Below are positions 1 to 8,972 of a stretch of 64,000 nucleotides of DNA, in pieces. The DNA is taken from contig OY282434.1 of NCBI GenBank assembly GCA_958296095.1, positions 1 through 64,000 of the forward strand, in the 5' to 3' direction. How positions within the stretch are numbered: position 1 is the first letter of the stretch; each line of letters starts with the position of its first letter. The notes beneath the pieces were generated by a model, which was given only the letters and a program-made list of their open reading frames with translations, did no database searches and had not been told where the DNA came from. The translations under genes were made by a program, and so were the position numbers. The stretch comes from an uncultured Oligoflexales bacterium (GTDB taxonomy: Bacteria; Bdellovibrionota_B; Oligoflexia; Oligoflexales; JAPPIL01).

Positions 1-7
1 GTGGCGG

Positions 8-1330
8 GTGCTGTTTGCCCCGCTGTTCGTCTTGTGGCGGATGATAGCTGGTGTTTGCGAACGCGTAGCTCGCAACAACAGTGTCCTGTGGCTGGCGTGG
101 CGCAACCTTATCAACCCGCGGCGTGGCTTTGGTCTGTCGGTGATGACCTCTGTCTCCATCGCAGGCGTGACGATTGGGGTGCTGGCACTGACGGTAGTGT
201 TGTCGGTGATGGGGGGATTCGAGCGGGACATGAAGGCGAAGATGCTCAAGGGTTTGCCGCATCTGGAGGTCTATTTGCGTGACAACCCTACGCACGGGTT
301 TAGTCTGCATCGCTATCCGCTCACTTGGTTTCGCCAAGCCTTTCCACAGGCGGCCTTGGTCGAACCATTTATTCAGGTCGATGTAGTGTTGAAACACAGC
401 CGCCATCTCTCCTCTGCGGTGCTGTTCGCTGTTGAACCGATCAAAGGCGGGCAGTTATGGGGATTTAGACAGCGTGACGCGTTGCTAGAGGGAAGTTATC
501 AAGGACTGCGACCACGTGGCACGGCCTTGCCTGGCATTCTGCTGGGCGACGGACTAGCCGTGCAGATGGGTGCGGAAGTTGGCGATGAGATAACTATTCT
601 CAACCCCAACAGTGCCCTTACCGCGGTGGGCGGGCTTTCTACCACGGCACGAGTGTTCACGCTGGTGGGAATCTTCCACACGGGGTTGTTTACCTACGAC
701 GGCAAGTGGGCGGTGATCTCGCTGGCCGAGGGACGAAAATTTTTACCTGACTACGATGTTAGCCTTGACGAAGAGCAGTATGTATCGGGGGTGGCGCTGA
801 ATTTTCCTGATCCTGAGCGTGTCGACCAAGCGGCGCGGCGTTTGACTCAGACTCCGCTTGAGGGCCTGACCTGGAAAGAGACCAACTCCTCGTTGATTTT
901 TGCCCTGCAACTGGAAAAATTTGCGATGGGGGCAATTCTGATGCTGATTGTGCTCGTCGCGGCCTTCTCAATCAGCGGGACGATGATGATGACCGTCTTC
1001 TACCGCCGCCATCAGATTGCCTTGCTGCGGGCGATGGGATTGACAGCTCGCCGCACCTATCGTGTGTTCCTGATGCAGGGGCTGTTGATCGGCACGATCG
1101 GCGTGAGCAGCGGCATGCTGGCAGGTGTTGCTATTCTGCTGCTCCTGGCTAATTACCCCATACCCTTGCCGCAGGAAATCTATTATCTTGGCAATGTGCC
1201 CGTGCGTTTTCTGTGGTATGACTACCTCGTTATAGGTATCCTCGCGTGGCTGCTGAGCCTGCTTTCGGCGGTCTATCCCGCCGTGGTGGCCACGAAGGAG
1301 GTGCCGAGCAGGGGGTTGCGGTTTCAATGA
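8..1330 (+). CDS. lolC: LolC/LolE-type lipoprotein-releasing ABC permease
   Basis: Inner-membrane permease that, with the LolD ATPase, extracts lipoproteins from the inner membrane and passes them to LolA. The N-terminus has the family's LAWRNL-type cytoplasmic segment followed by a first membrane helix ending in VVLSVMGGFERDM. A long periplasmic domain follows (about residues 70-300), then three C-terminal helices of the FtsX/MacB type. The C-terminal helix pair carries the typical RRHQIALLRAMGL coupling motif. The frame is open to the left edge, so the true start may lie outside the window; GTG at 8 is the first start visible. It overlaps lolD by the ATGA junction at 1327-1330, implying translational coupling. 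Only one permease is seen, as in lineages with a LolC/E homodimer (LolF-like), but a second could lie upstream. Confidence 0.93.
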   Translation: MLFAPLFVLWRMIAGVCERVARNNSVLWLAWRNLINPRRGFGLSVMTSVSIAGVTIGVLALTVVLSVMGGFERDMKAKMLKGLPHLEVYLRDNPTHGFSLHRYPLTWFRQAFPQAALVEPFIQVDVVLKHSRHLSSAVLFAVEPIKGGQLWGFRQRDALLEGSYQGLRPRGTALPGILLGDGLAVQMGAEVGDEITILNPNSALTAVGGLSTTARVFTLVGIFHTGLFTYDGKWAVISLAEGRKFLPDYDVSLDEEQYVSGVALNFPDPERVDQAARRLTQTPLEGLTWKETNSSLIFALQLEKFAMGAILMLIVLVAAFSISGTMMMTVFYRRHQIALLRAMGLTARRTYRVFLMQGLLIGTIGVSSGMLAGVAILLLLANYPIPLPQEIYYLGNVPVRFLWYDYLVIGILAWLLSLLSAVYPAVVATKEVPSRGLRFQ

Positions 1331-2007
1331 GCTTGGTGCTGAAAAACATCTGCAAGGATTACCTCGTCGTCACCCAACGCGTGCAGGCGTTGAAGGACAT
1401 CACCATCACCATCGCCAGAGGCAGTCTTGTCGCCGTCACGGGCAAGTCGGGAGCGGGCAAAAGCACCTTGCTGCATGTCATTGGCACGCTGGAACGGCCA
1501 ACGTCTGGCTCGCTATGCATCGACGGCCGCGATGTCTCGCTCGCTAGCGATGCCGCGGCCTCGGAATTTCGCAACACTGCCATTGGCTTCATCTTCCAAG
1601 CCAGCAATCTGCTGCCAGAGTTTAGCGCCTTGGAAAACGTCATGATGCCAGCCCTGATAGGAGGTTGTAGTTATCGCCAAGCTAGGGCTAGAGCCGCACA
1701 ACTGCTGGAACGCACCGCATTAGGTGCGCGCTTGCATCATCGCCCTGCAGAGCTGTCTGGTGGCGAGCAGCAGCGCACCGCCATCGCCCGTGCCCTCTGC
1801 ATGAACCCCGCGCTGATTCTCGCCGACGAGCCGACGGGCAACCTCGACAAAAAAACTGGCATCAAGGTGCGTGAGTTACTGCTTGAATTGTGTGCCGCCT
1901 TCAAAGCCACCATGCTGCTGGTAACCCATGACCAAGACCTGGCCTCCTGCTTTAAGCAAAGACTGTGCATGGAGGACGGCCGCATTATCGAGCAACAACT
2001 ATGCTGA
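1327..2007 (+). CDS. lolD: Lipoprotein-releasing ABC transporter ATPase LolD
   Basis: Cytoplasmic ATPase of the lipoprotein exporter, 226 residues, the usual LolD length. Walker [10 protein letters not shown] lies at residues 39-47, the ABC signature LSGGEQQ at about 143-149, and Walker B LILADEP at about 164-170 followed by TGNLD. This is typical of the MacB/LolD branch. The start is set at ATG 1327, which overlaps the lolC stop (ATGA); the frame is open further upstream, but that part is inside lolC. The end overlaps the start of bamA by 7 bases, so lolC-lolD-bamA are probably translated as one coupled unit. Confidence 0.96.
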   Translation: MSLVLKNICKDYLVVTQRVQALKDITITIARGSLVAVTGKSGAGKSTLLHVIGTLERPTSGSLCIDGRDVSLASDAAASEFRNTAIGFIFQASNLLPEFSALENVMMPALIGGCSYRQARARAAQLLERTALGARLHHRPAELSGGEQQRTAIARALCMNPALILADEPTGNLDKKTGIKVRELLLELCAAFKATMLLVTHDQDLASCFKQRLCMEDGRIIEQQLC

Positions 2008-4304
2008 AACAAGCGCTTATCGCAACCATCGCCCTGTTGGGCATGGTGGAACTTCACGCCCAAGCGCCGCGCATCACCGCCATCGAGGTGCGTGGCAATG
2101 CCAGAGTCGAGACGGAGGCAATCGTCGCCGCCCTCCAATCCCGCCGCGGCCAGCTACTTGATAAAGCAACGGTGCAACAAGATCTGCGCAATCTCTACGA
2201 GTTGGGCTACTTCTCCCACATTGGCATTTTTCGCGAGGACCGTGCTACAGGCATAGTGCTCATCGTGCAGGTCGAGGAGAAGCCTGCCATCGTGGCGCTT
2301 GAATTCACTGGTTTAGATGCGATTAAAGAGGATGATTTGCGCCCACAATTGCGCACCAAGCTATTTGCCATTGTCGATGAGAGTGCCATTGCCGACGATG
2401 TGCAGATGATTGAGCGCCAGTACGCCCAGAAAGGCTATTACTTGGCACAGGTAACGCACACTTTGCGGCCACGTGGCGACAATGGGCGGGTGCTGAGCTT
2501 TAATGTGATCGAGAGTCACGAGGTGAAAGTCGGGGCAATCACAGTGCTGGGCAATGCGCACTTCAGCGATCGGGAGTTGATTGATAAGTTTGCTATGCGT
2601 CCCGCGGCACGTATGCCCTCCTTTACGGCCGCGGTTAATTTTCAGGAAGGACTGCTGCAGCGTGATCTTGGTTTTCTCACCGCTTTCTACCGTGATCGTG
2701 GTTTTGCCGAAGTCAAGGTTGCCCAACCACTGCTGATGTTGAGTCGTGATCGACGTTTGATGGACGTGACCTATCGGGTCGAGGAGGGGGCACAGTATCG
2801 GATTGGCTCGGTGGCGCTCTCTGGTGATACATTACCCAACGCGCTGCAGGTGCAGGATAAGTTGTTGTTGCGTGACGGCGATCTGTTTCGTTTTTCGCAG
2901 TTTCGGCAGGACATCGAGATGTTGATGGACAGCTGGGGCGATCTTGGTTATGCCTATGCCGATGTCAATCCTAACACCCGTCTCGATCGCACTGAGCAAT
3001 TGGTGCATATAGATTATGAGATAGCTAAGGGCGAAAAAGTTTACATCGGCAAGATCGACATCATTGGCAATACCAAGACGCGGGATAACGTTATTCGGCG
3101 TGAGTTTGAAATTCACGACAGCGAGCTTTACCGTGGCACGAAGCTATCGCGCTCAAAAGCAAATGTTGAGCGGCTGGGTTTTTTTGAAACGGTGCAAATC
3201 AGCCGGTCACGGGACGAGAAAGAGCAGGACATCCTCAACCTCAAGGTCAAGGTCAAGGAACGCTCGACAGGTCACCTGCAGGCGGCGTTGATCTTCATGC
3301 CTGGCAGTGGTGCAGGGCGTTCGGGTTGGGCAGGGCAAGGCAGCTACGAAGAAAACAATCAATCGGGGCGTGGCTGGGGCACTAACCTCACCGGCAAGTG
3401 GGACGGGCGGAGGAACTATACCTTGAGTCTCGGTTTTACCAACCCGCGCTTGTATGATAGCCACTGGTCGCTGGGTGCATCGGCTTTCTATGTGCAGGAG
3501 AGCCGCCGTTATGCCAATCGTGAGTTTATCGAGGAATCCCGCAAGGGGGGCACGCTCAGTCTTGGCCGCAAGCTATTCGAGCATGTCTATGCCGCGGCGA
3601 CGTGGAAATTACAGCAGACGGCACTGCAGAGCGATACGTTTGTGCTGCAAAGGTTTCGTGAAGGGGGAATAGCTTCCAGCCTCAAGCTGTCGTTGTCGCG
3701 CAATGCGGTCAATGATTTTCTTGAACCCTCGGACGGCTCGCAGGTTTCGCTGTCGCAAGTTATCTCTGGTGGCCCCCTCCTGCGCGGGGACAAGAAGTTT
3801 TTGGAAACCAGTCTCGACGTGGCCTACTATTACCCCGTAGATTTTTTTGAAGATTATCGTACCTACTTCAGGTTGCGGGGACTATTCAGCTATATCTATC
3901 CACTTGGTGGTGCCGCGGTGCCTTTTCTTGAGCGCTATCGACTGGGTGGATTTAACGACATGCGTGGCTATCAGTATTGGGAAATCGGGCCGAAGTTTTA
4001 TGTCATGCGCGACCCAGACAATACTTCTGTTGAATATAACGGTGGTGGTAATCGCAAGCTACTGCTGCAAGCCGAGTATTTTGTGCCATTGATTCAGGAA
4101 GCACGCATCAAGGCGCTGGTGTTTGCTGATGTCGGGCGTGTCTACGACGATGACGATAGCTTGTCGTTACGCGATCTCTACAGTGATGTGGGCTTTGGCA
4201 TCAGGTGGGTTACGCCGATTGCGCCGCTACGTTTTGAGTGGGCTTTTCCTTTTGAGCGGGGAAAACTAGGCGATATGGAATTTATTTTTTATCTAGGATT
4301 TTAA
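2001..4304 (+). CDS. bamA: Outer membrane protein assembly factor BamA
   Basis: Essential outer-membrane beta-barrel insertase, 767 residues, close to the family norm. ATG 2001 gives a signal peptide ending around HAQA. Five POTRA-like repeats follow (about residues 22-390), the first beginning ITAIEVRGNARVE. The C-terminal half is an Omp85 barrel. The conserved loop-6 motif appears as MRGYQ within RYRLGGFNDMRGYQ, equivalent to the usual VRGF/Y. The last residues end in FYLGF, with the terminal aromatic expected of a barrel protein. The gene overlaps the lolD 3' end and is followed one base later by skp, the chaperone that delivers its substrates. Confidence 0.97.
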   Translation: MLKQALIATIALLGMVELHAQAPRITAIEVRGNARVETEAIVAALQSRRGQLLDKATVQQDLRNLYELGYFSHIGIFREDRATGIVLIVQVEEKPAIVALEFTGLDAIKEDDLRPQLRTKLFAIVDESAIADDVQMIERQYAQKGYYLAQVTHTLRPRGDNGRVLSFNVIESHEVKVGAITVLGNAHFSDRELIDKFAMRPAARMPSFTAAVNFQEGLLQRDLGFLTAFYRDRGFAEVKVAQPLLMLSRDRRLMDVTYRVEEGAQYRIGSVALSGDTLPNALQVQDKLLLRDGDLFRFSQFRQDIEMLMDSWGDLGYAYADVNPNTRLDRTEQLVHIDYEIAKGEKVYIGKIDIIGNTKTRDNVIRREFEIHDSELYRGTKLSRSKANVERLGFFETVQISRSRDEKEQDILNLKVKVKERSTGHLQAALIFMPGSGAGRSGWAGQGSYEENNQSGRGWGTNLTGKWDGRRNYTLSLGFTNPRLYDSHWSLGASAFYVQESRRYANREFIEESRKGGTLSLGRKLFEHVYAAATWKLQQTALQSDTFVLQRFREGGIASSLKLSLSRNAVNDFLEPSDGSQVSLSQVISGGPLLRGDKKFLETSLDVAYYYPVDFFEDYRTYFRLRGLFSYIYPLGGAAVPFLERYRLGGFNDMRGYQYWEIGPKFYVMRDPDNTSVEYNGGGNRKLLLQAEYFVPLIQEARIKALVFADVGRVYDDDDSLSLRDLYSDVGFGIRWVTPIAPLRFEWAFPFERGKLGDMEFIFYLGF

Positions 4305-4305
4305 C

Positions 4306-4881
4306 ATGCATTTATTTTTGTTTGTTGTCACCTGGGCGTTGTTGCCTTCGGTATCTTGGGCTGAGCAGCAGGGCAGTGCCGCGGTCGGGGCACAAAAAAG
4401 CTCGCAGGGGGGAAAGCAACAGCAGCGTTTTGGCGTGGTCAATATGCAGCAGGTAATTCTTGCCGTCGGGGAGGGCAAGCAGGCACGCCTCAAGTTGGAG
4501 CGGGAGATTAAAGCCAAAGAAAAGCTGCTCAAGCAGTCACGTGAAGAGTTAGAAAAACTCAACAAAGAGTTGCAGGCCCAGGCAGCCTTGCTGAGCGAGA
4601 CGGCTAAATTTAAAAAACAGCAGAAGTTTCAGGAAAAATTTCTTGGTCTGCGCAATGCCGAGATGGAGTTTCAGGTTGATATCAAGCGTAAGGAGCAGCA
4701 GGCGACGCAGAAGATAGCTAGCAAGGTTGCGAAGCTGGTGGAGAAATTTGCCCGTGAACTGCAACTCACCGCGGTATTTGAGACCAATAGTGCGGGCCTG
4801 CTTTACCTCAGAAATCCTGTCAACCTGACCCAGCAGGTAATAAAGATGTATGACGAAAAATTCAAAGCCAAGCAAAAGTAA
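4306..4881 (+). CDS. skp: Periplasmic chaperone Skp/OmpH family
   Basis: Periplasmic chaperone for unfolded outer-membrane proteins, 191 residues. A signal peptide (LLPSVSWA) precedes a Gln/Gly-rich linker that is longer than in E. coli Skp. The core starts at RFGVVNMQQVI, then a charged coiled-coil hairpin (about residues 65-150) rich in Lys, Glu and Gln, and a C-terminal beta segment ending ITKMYDEKF-like (IKMYDEKF here). It starts one base after the bamA stop and is followed by fabZ after 12 bases containing GAGGGGGA, a strong ribosome site. lpxD, which usually sits between skp and fabZ, is missing. Confidence 0.92.
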   Translation: MHLFLFVVTWALLPSVSWAEQQGSAAVGAQKSSQGGKQQQRFGVVNMQQVILAVGEGKQARLKLEREIKAKEKLLKQSREELEKLNKELQAQAALLSETAKFKKQQKFQEKFLGLRNAEMEFQVDIKRKEQQATQKIASKVAKLVEKFARELQLTAVFETNSAGLLYLRNPVNLTQQVIKMYDEKFKAKQK

Positions 4882-4893
4882 CGAGGGGGAATA

Positions 4894-5361
4894 ATGTCTG
4901 CTACGGATGACAAGTCTTATCGTCATAGCGGCTATGTGTTGCCTTTAGGCCCGATGGAAATTCGGCGCATGCTGCCGCATCGTTATCCATTTGCGTTGAT
5001 CGATCGTGTTATCAGCTGCGATGCTCAGCTGGCGGTGGGAATTAAGAATGTTTCGATCGGCGATCTTATTTTGCAAGGCCATTTCCCTGATGCGCCAATT
5101 TTTCCCGGTGTATTGATTATTGAGGGTGTCGCGCAGACCGCCGCGGTTTTTGGGCATCTCAATGAATTGGTGAAGACTTCCACTTGTTATCTTACCGAAA
5201 TCACGAAAGCCCGTTTTCGGCAGCAGGCCGTGCCAGGTGATGTGTTGCGTTATGAGAGTCGTATGGTGAAGCAACGCAAGTTTTTTTTCTGGTTCGAGGC
5301 CGAGGCATATATTGAGGAACGGCTCGCGGCAACGCTGAATTTTTCAGCTTACATGGAGTAA
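4894..5361 (+). CDS. fabZ: (3R)-hydroxyacyl-ACP dehydratase FabZ
   Basis: Hot-dog fold dehydratase that removes water from 3-hydroxyacyl-ACP in fatty acid elongation, providing acyl chains for lipid A and phospholipids. The sequence has LPHRYPFALIDRV near residues 27-39, the catalytic His in GHFP (His63) and the catalytic Glu in LIIEGVAQ (Glu77). At 155 residues it is a normal length. A clear ribosome site, GAGGGGGA, lies just upstream. The stop is one base from the lpxA start, the classical fabZ-lpxA pairing that balances fatty acid and lipid A synthesis. Confidence 0.96.
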   Translation: MSATDDKSYRHSGYVLPLGPMEIRRMLPHRYPFALIDRVISCDAQLAVGIKNVSIGDLILQGHFPDAPIFPGVLIIEGVAQTAAVFGHLNELVKTSTCYLTEITKARFRQQAVPGDVLRYESRMVKQRKFFFWFEAEAYIEERLAATLNFSAYME

Positions 5362-5362
5362 G

Positions 5363-6193
5363 GTGGTGCTGGATCGGGCGCGGTGGCTTGAGCAGGAGGG
5401 CGAAGACCGTGGCGATGCGACGCGGGTGCATCCGACTGCGATCGTGCATCGTAAGGCTGAGTTGGGTCAACGTGTGCAGGTCGGGGCCTACAGCATTGTC
5501 GGGCCACGGGTGGTCTGTGCCGATGATGTTCAGATTGGCAGTTATGTGTATCTCAGCGGGCGCACTTTTGTCGGGCGGGGCACATCGATTTGGCACTACG
5601 GTTCGATCGGGTCAATGCCGCAGGATTTAAAGTATCGCGGCGAAGACACACGTCTGGTCATCGGCGAACGCAACGCTATTCGTGAGTATGTCAACATCTC
5701 TATCGGCACGGAGGGCGGCGGTGGCATTACCCGTATCGGTGATGGCAACCTCTTGATGGTGCATGTGCATGTCGCCCACGACTGTATTATTGGCGACAAC
5801 TGCATCTTTGCCAACAGCGTTAACCTTGCAGGTCATGTTGAGATCGACGACCATGTTGTGCTTGGCGGTATGGGCGCAGTGCATCAATTTTGCCGACTTG
5901 GTTCGCACAGCATGATGACAGGCGGGTCGATGACGGGCAAAGACGTGCCTCCATTCTGTCGTGTGCATGGTAGGCCCGCGCACATACTTGGTTTGAACAC
6001 GATTGGCTTAAAACGTGCGGGCATGTCTGCTGAAGAGCTTGCCGCAATCAAAAAAATGTATCGCCTCATCTACCGCCAACAGCTTACACTCGGCGATGCG
6101 TTGCAGGCAATACACCAGCAAGTGCCAGATTTGCCTCCCCGCCAGCTGTTTGTCGACTTTGTCAGTCGTTCGCAACGCGGGATATGCCGCTAA
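5363..6193 (+). CDS. lpxA: UDP-N-acetylglucosamine acyltransferase LpxA
   Basis: First enzyme of lipid A synthesis, transferring a 3-hydroxyacyl chain from ACP to UDP-GlcNAc. Left-handed beta-helix hexapeptide repeats run from VHPTAIVHRKAELG (about residue 27) to about residue 200. The catalytic region HVHVAHDCIIGDNC, the GGMGAVHQFCRLG motif and the C-terminal helical domain LNTIGLKRAGMS are all recognisable. GTG at 5363 gives about 25 residues before the first hexapeptide, more than usual; GTG at 5366 is an alternative. The gene ends just before the first repeat array. The lpxI/lpxB genes that commonly follow are absent here. Confidence 0.95.
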   Translation: MVLDRARWLEQEGEDRGDATRVHPTAIVHRKAELGQRVQVGAYSIVGPRVVCADDVQIGSYVYLSGRTFVGRGTSIWHYGSIGSMPQDLKYRGEDTRLVIGERNAIREYVNISIGTEGGGGITRIGDGNLLMVHVHVAHDCIIGDNCIFANSVNLAGHVEIDDHVVLGGMGAVHQFCRLGSHSMMTGGSMTGKDVPPFCRVHGRPAHILGLNTIGLKRAGMSAEELAAIKKMYRLIYRQQLTLGDALQAIHQQVPDLPPRQLFVDFVSRSQRGICR

Positions 6194-6224
6194 GTTTTTC
6201 CCGCTATTGTTGTTAAGCCACCTA

Positions 6225-7307
6225 ACTTAGCACAAATCTCCGTTATCTTGGCACGGCGCAGTGGGGCTGGCCACCTTAGGCCGGGCCTCCGTTATCTTTT
6301 GCGCTTGCCGCCGTTATCTTTTGCGCTTGCCGCCGTTATCTTGGCGCGGCACAGACCTGCCGAGAAACTTGGGGGCAAGGACACCACTTAGCACAAGCCT
6401 CCGTTGTCTTGGCAGGGAGCAGACCTGCCGAGAAACTCTCCCCGAACGGGTAGTAAGCACATACTCTTGTCTGAAAGCATAATCTAACAGCAATATGGCA
6501 GTATTTGCGGTCGAGTTTTCGCACGGTCTCTCCCTGCCGTTCATGGAGCTCTCGGTGGGCAAGAGGTGTGGGCAACCGCGAGAAGGCATGGGGGCAAGAG
6601 GCAAGTAGCACAGGCCTCCGTTGTCTTGGCACGGCACAGCCCTACCGAGAAACTCTCCCTGAAATAGGTTGTGGGCACATGCCCTATGCAAGGAAATAAT
6701 CTGGTTGCAGTATTGGCAATATCTGTGGTCGAGTTTTCGTACGGTCTTGCCGCGCCGTTCATGGAGCTCTCTGATTGCAAGCCTGAACGCAACAGCCGAG
6801 AGGTCTGATGGCAGGCAGGCCTGAGGGCAAGCCTGAACGCAGTAACGAGAGGTTTGAGGACATGCAGCGAGCTAGCAAGCGGCAAAGAGCAGCGTAGCGA
6901 GCGAAGCGAGCGATACAGAAAGCCGCGTAGCAAGCGGAGAACAGACCCTACTTAGCCCAAACCTCCGTTATCTTGGCACGGTGCAGCCCTACCGAGAAAC
7001 TCGCCCTTGAGATAGGTGTGGCACATGCCTTGTGCAAAAAATAATCTAACGGCAGTACTGGCAGTGTTTGTGGTCGAGTTTTCGTACGGTCTCACCGTGC
7101 CGTTCATAAAGCCCTCGGTCGGCAAGCCTCAACGCGATAGCCGAGAGGTTTGAGAGCAAGCAAAGGGGCTAGCAGGCAAGCCTGAATGCGATAGCAAGAG
7201 GTCCGAGGACGAGGAGCGAGCGGGGAGCTAGAAAGCGGCAAAGAGCAGCGTAGCGAGCGAAGCGAGCGTTACAAAAAAGCAGCGTAGCGCTCCACGGCGC
7301 AGCGCAG
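6225..7307. repeat. Composite repeat array 1 (modules A, B, C)
   Basis: Gap between lpxA and murJ, both of which end here. It begins with several truncated module A 5' ends (CTCCGTTATCTTGGC around 6236, 6288, 6310 and 6332). Three near-complete A copies follow at about 6399-6563, 6616-6780 and 6963-7126. Between them lie B units (GCAAGCCTGAACGC) and C units (AGCGAGC, GCGTAGCG). The last C unit runs into the murJ stop codon. All copies lie in the same (+) orientation. No believable gene is present; open frames across the array are by-products of the repeat. Confidence 0.9.
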
Positions 7308-8915
7308 CTAGCCTCTTCGGGATCGAGACCGGAGCAGATGCCATGGGTTTTGGCGCAAATAAAGAAAACCACTTACGCCTGCCAGCACCGCCAGCAGTAT
7401 GCCATTGCCGAGCACAATCGCCAGCGCTTGTAATTTTCCCGTGAGCATGGGCATGGCTTCGAGATACAGCCGCAACAGTTGTTGTGCCACCGCGCCGATC
7501 ACTAGCAGTAGCAGGAGGAAAGACGCACTGCGGCGCAGCCTTGCCCACGACCAGCTGATTTTTTCGCGTCGCAAACCCAACGCTAACAACAACGCATTGC
7601 CCGTTACCACCACCGCTGTCGTCAAGGCGAGACCACGAAAACCTAACACCTGCACGAGCAAGGCATTGAGGGCGATGTTCACGGCAATCAGGGCAAAGCT
7701 GACTTTCATTACGAAGGCGGTGCGGTCGACGGCGTAGTAAACGGAGGTCAACACCTTCATCAGCCCATAACCGACCAGTCCGACGCTATACATAAGCAGG
7801 GCGGCACTGCTGTTAGCGGTATCGGCAGGGGTGAAATTTCCCTGCTGGTAGATAAGTTGCGTAATGTAAAAGTGGTTGACGAGCACGAAGACGAAACAGA
7901 TGCTTAACAGCCACAGCACCAGTTCAATTGCCTGTTGCAGCAGTTGCGAGGCTTGCCGATCAAAGCCCTTGCCGCGTGTTACTGCCGCGGTCAAGGACGG
8001 CAATAGTGCCATGCCCAGCGCGACACCAAACAGGGCAATGGGCAAATGCACGAGGCGGAAGGCATAGTAGAGCCACGCCACCGCGCCAGCTTCAAGGGCC
8101 GTGGCAAAGTTGGTATTGATGAAGGCGTTGATGGGTGCGGCACTGCTGGCCACCGCCATCGGCAGCATTAGGGTTATGACTCGGCGTAAGTCCGCGCTGA
8201 GAGGCAAGATTTTGCCGTGGCTGCGCAAAACCGACAGCACTGCCACCGACAACGAACGCAGCAGAAAGAGGCAGTGCAGCACACCTCCGAGCAGCACACC
8301 GACAGCTAGACCGCAGAGTCCTCGCAAGTGCGGTGGCACGGGGAGAAAGTCGAGGTGCGGGAAGAGCCGTGCCAGTCCCAGTGCTCCCCCGATAAAACCA
8401 AGATTAAGCAGTAGCGGGGCACAGGCGCTGTGAAAAAATTTGCCTTCTTGGTGCAATGCGCCCATGAATACGGCACTTATTACCGCTAGCAAAATCCAAG
8501 GGAAAACGACACGAGTTAACAGCGTGGCATCGGCGAGCAGGGTGGCTTTGCGTTCACCTTCTGCCAGTAAAGTGAACAGCTCAACCAATGCGGGTGCGAA
8601 AAATACACCAGCCAGGCTGATGACCAAGCTGGTGACAAAGAAAAATTTCGTCGTCGCCAGCAGCAGTTCGTGACTGCGCGTCGGTGATGTCAGGTGCAGT
8701 TCAGTGTAAACTTTGGTGAAGGCTTGACTCAACGCCCCTTCAGCGAGCATATCACGCAGCAGATTAGGCAGGCGCAAGGCAATAACAAAGGCATCAAAAC
8801 GTGGTGAGGCCCCGAAACTATAGCTCAGCACCGCTTCTCGCGCTAAACCACTGACACGGCTACACAGTGTGCCGAGCGTGAACAGAAGGCTTGACTTGAT
8901 AAGGTGCCGCGCCAC
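7308..8915 (-). CDS. murJ: Lipid II flippase MurJ (MviN)
   Basis: Polytopic inner-membrane protein that flips lipid II in peptidoglycan synthesis. At 535 residues with about 14 hydrophobic segments it fits the MATE-like MviN fold. The N-terminus has SRVSGLAREAVLSYSFG and DAFVIALRLPNLLRDMLAEGALSQAF, strong family signatures. GTG at 8915 is preceded by AAAGGA on the minus strand. The C-terminus is unusual: after the last helix it ends in a basic tail RSRSRRG. The stop codon TAG (7308-7310) falls inside a GAGCTAGCC-like unit of the neighbouring repeat array, so the repeat appears to define the end of the protein. Confidence 0.95.
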   Translation of the reverse strand: MARHLIKSSLLFTLGTLCSRVSGLAREAVLSYSFGASPRFDAFVIALRLPNLLRDMLAEGALSQAFTKVYTELHLTSPTRSHELLLATTKFFFVTSLVISLAGVFFAPALVELFTLLAEGERKATLLADATLLTRVVFPWILLAVISAVFMGALHQEGKFFHSACAPLLLNLGFIGGALGLARLFPHLDFLPVPPHLRGLCGLAVGVLLGGVLHCLFLLRSLSVAVLSVLRSHGKILPLSADLRRVITLMLPMAVASSAAPINAFINTNFATALEAGAVAWLYYAFRLVHLPIALFGVALGMALLPSLTAAVTRGKGFDRQASQLLQQAIELVLWLLSICFVFVLVNHFYITQLIYQQGNFTPADTANSSAALLMYSVGLVGYGLMKVLTSVYYAVDRTAFVMKVSFALIAVNIALNALLVQVLGFRGLALTTAVVVTGNALLLALGLRREKISWSWARLRRSASFLLLLLVIGAVAQQLLRLYLEAMPMLTGKLQALAIVLGNGILLAVLAGVSGFLYLRQNPWHLLRSRSRRG

Positions 8916-8972
8916 GGCATGTGTCCTTTGATTCTAGCCTGCTAGTGAGGAAAGCTAATTTCCCCCCAGCCC

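Noticed and set aside
6399..6563. Integron attC sites
   Set aside because: The arms are complementary, but genes between arrays are housekeeping genes in both orientations, copies come in tandem arrays with modules B and C, and no integrase or cassette layout is seen.
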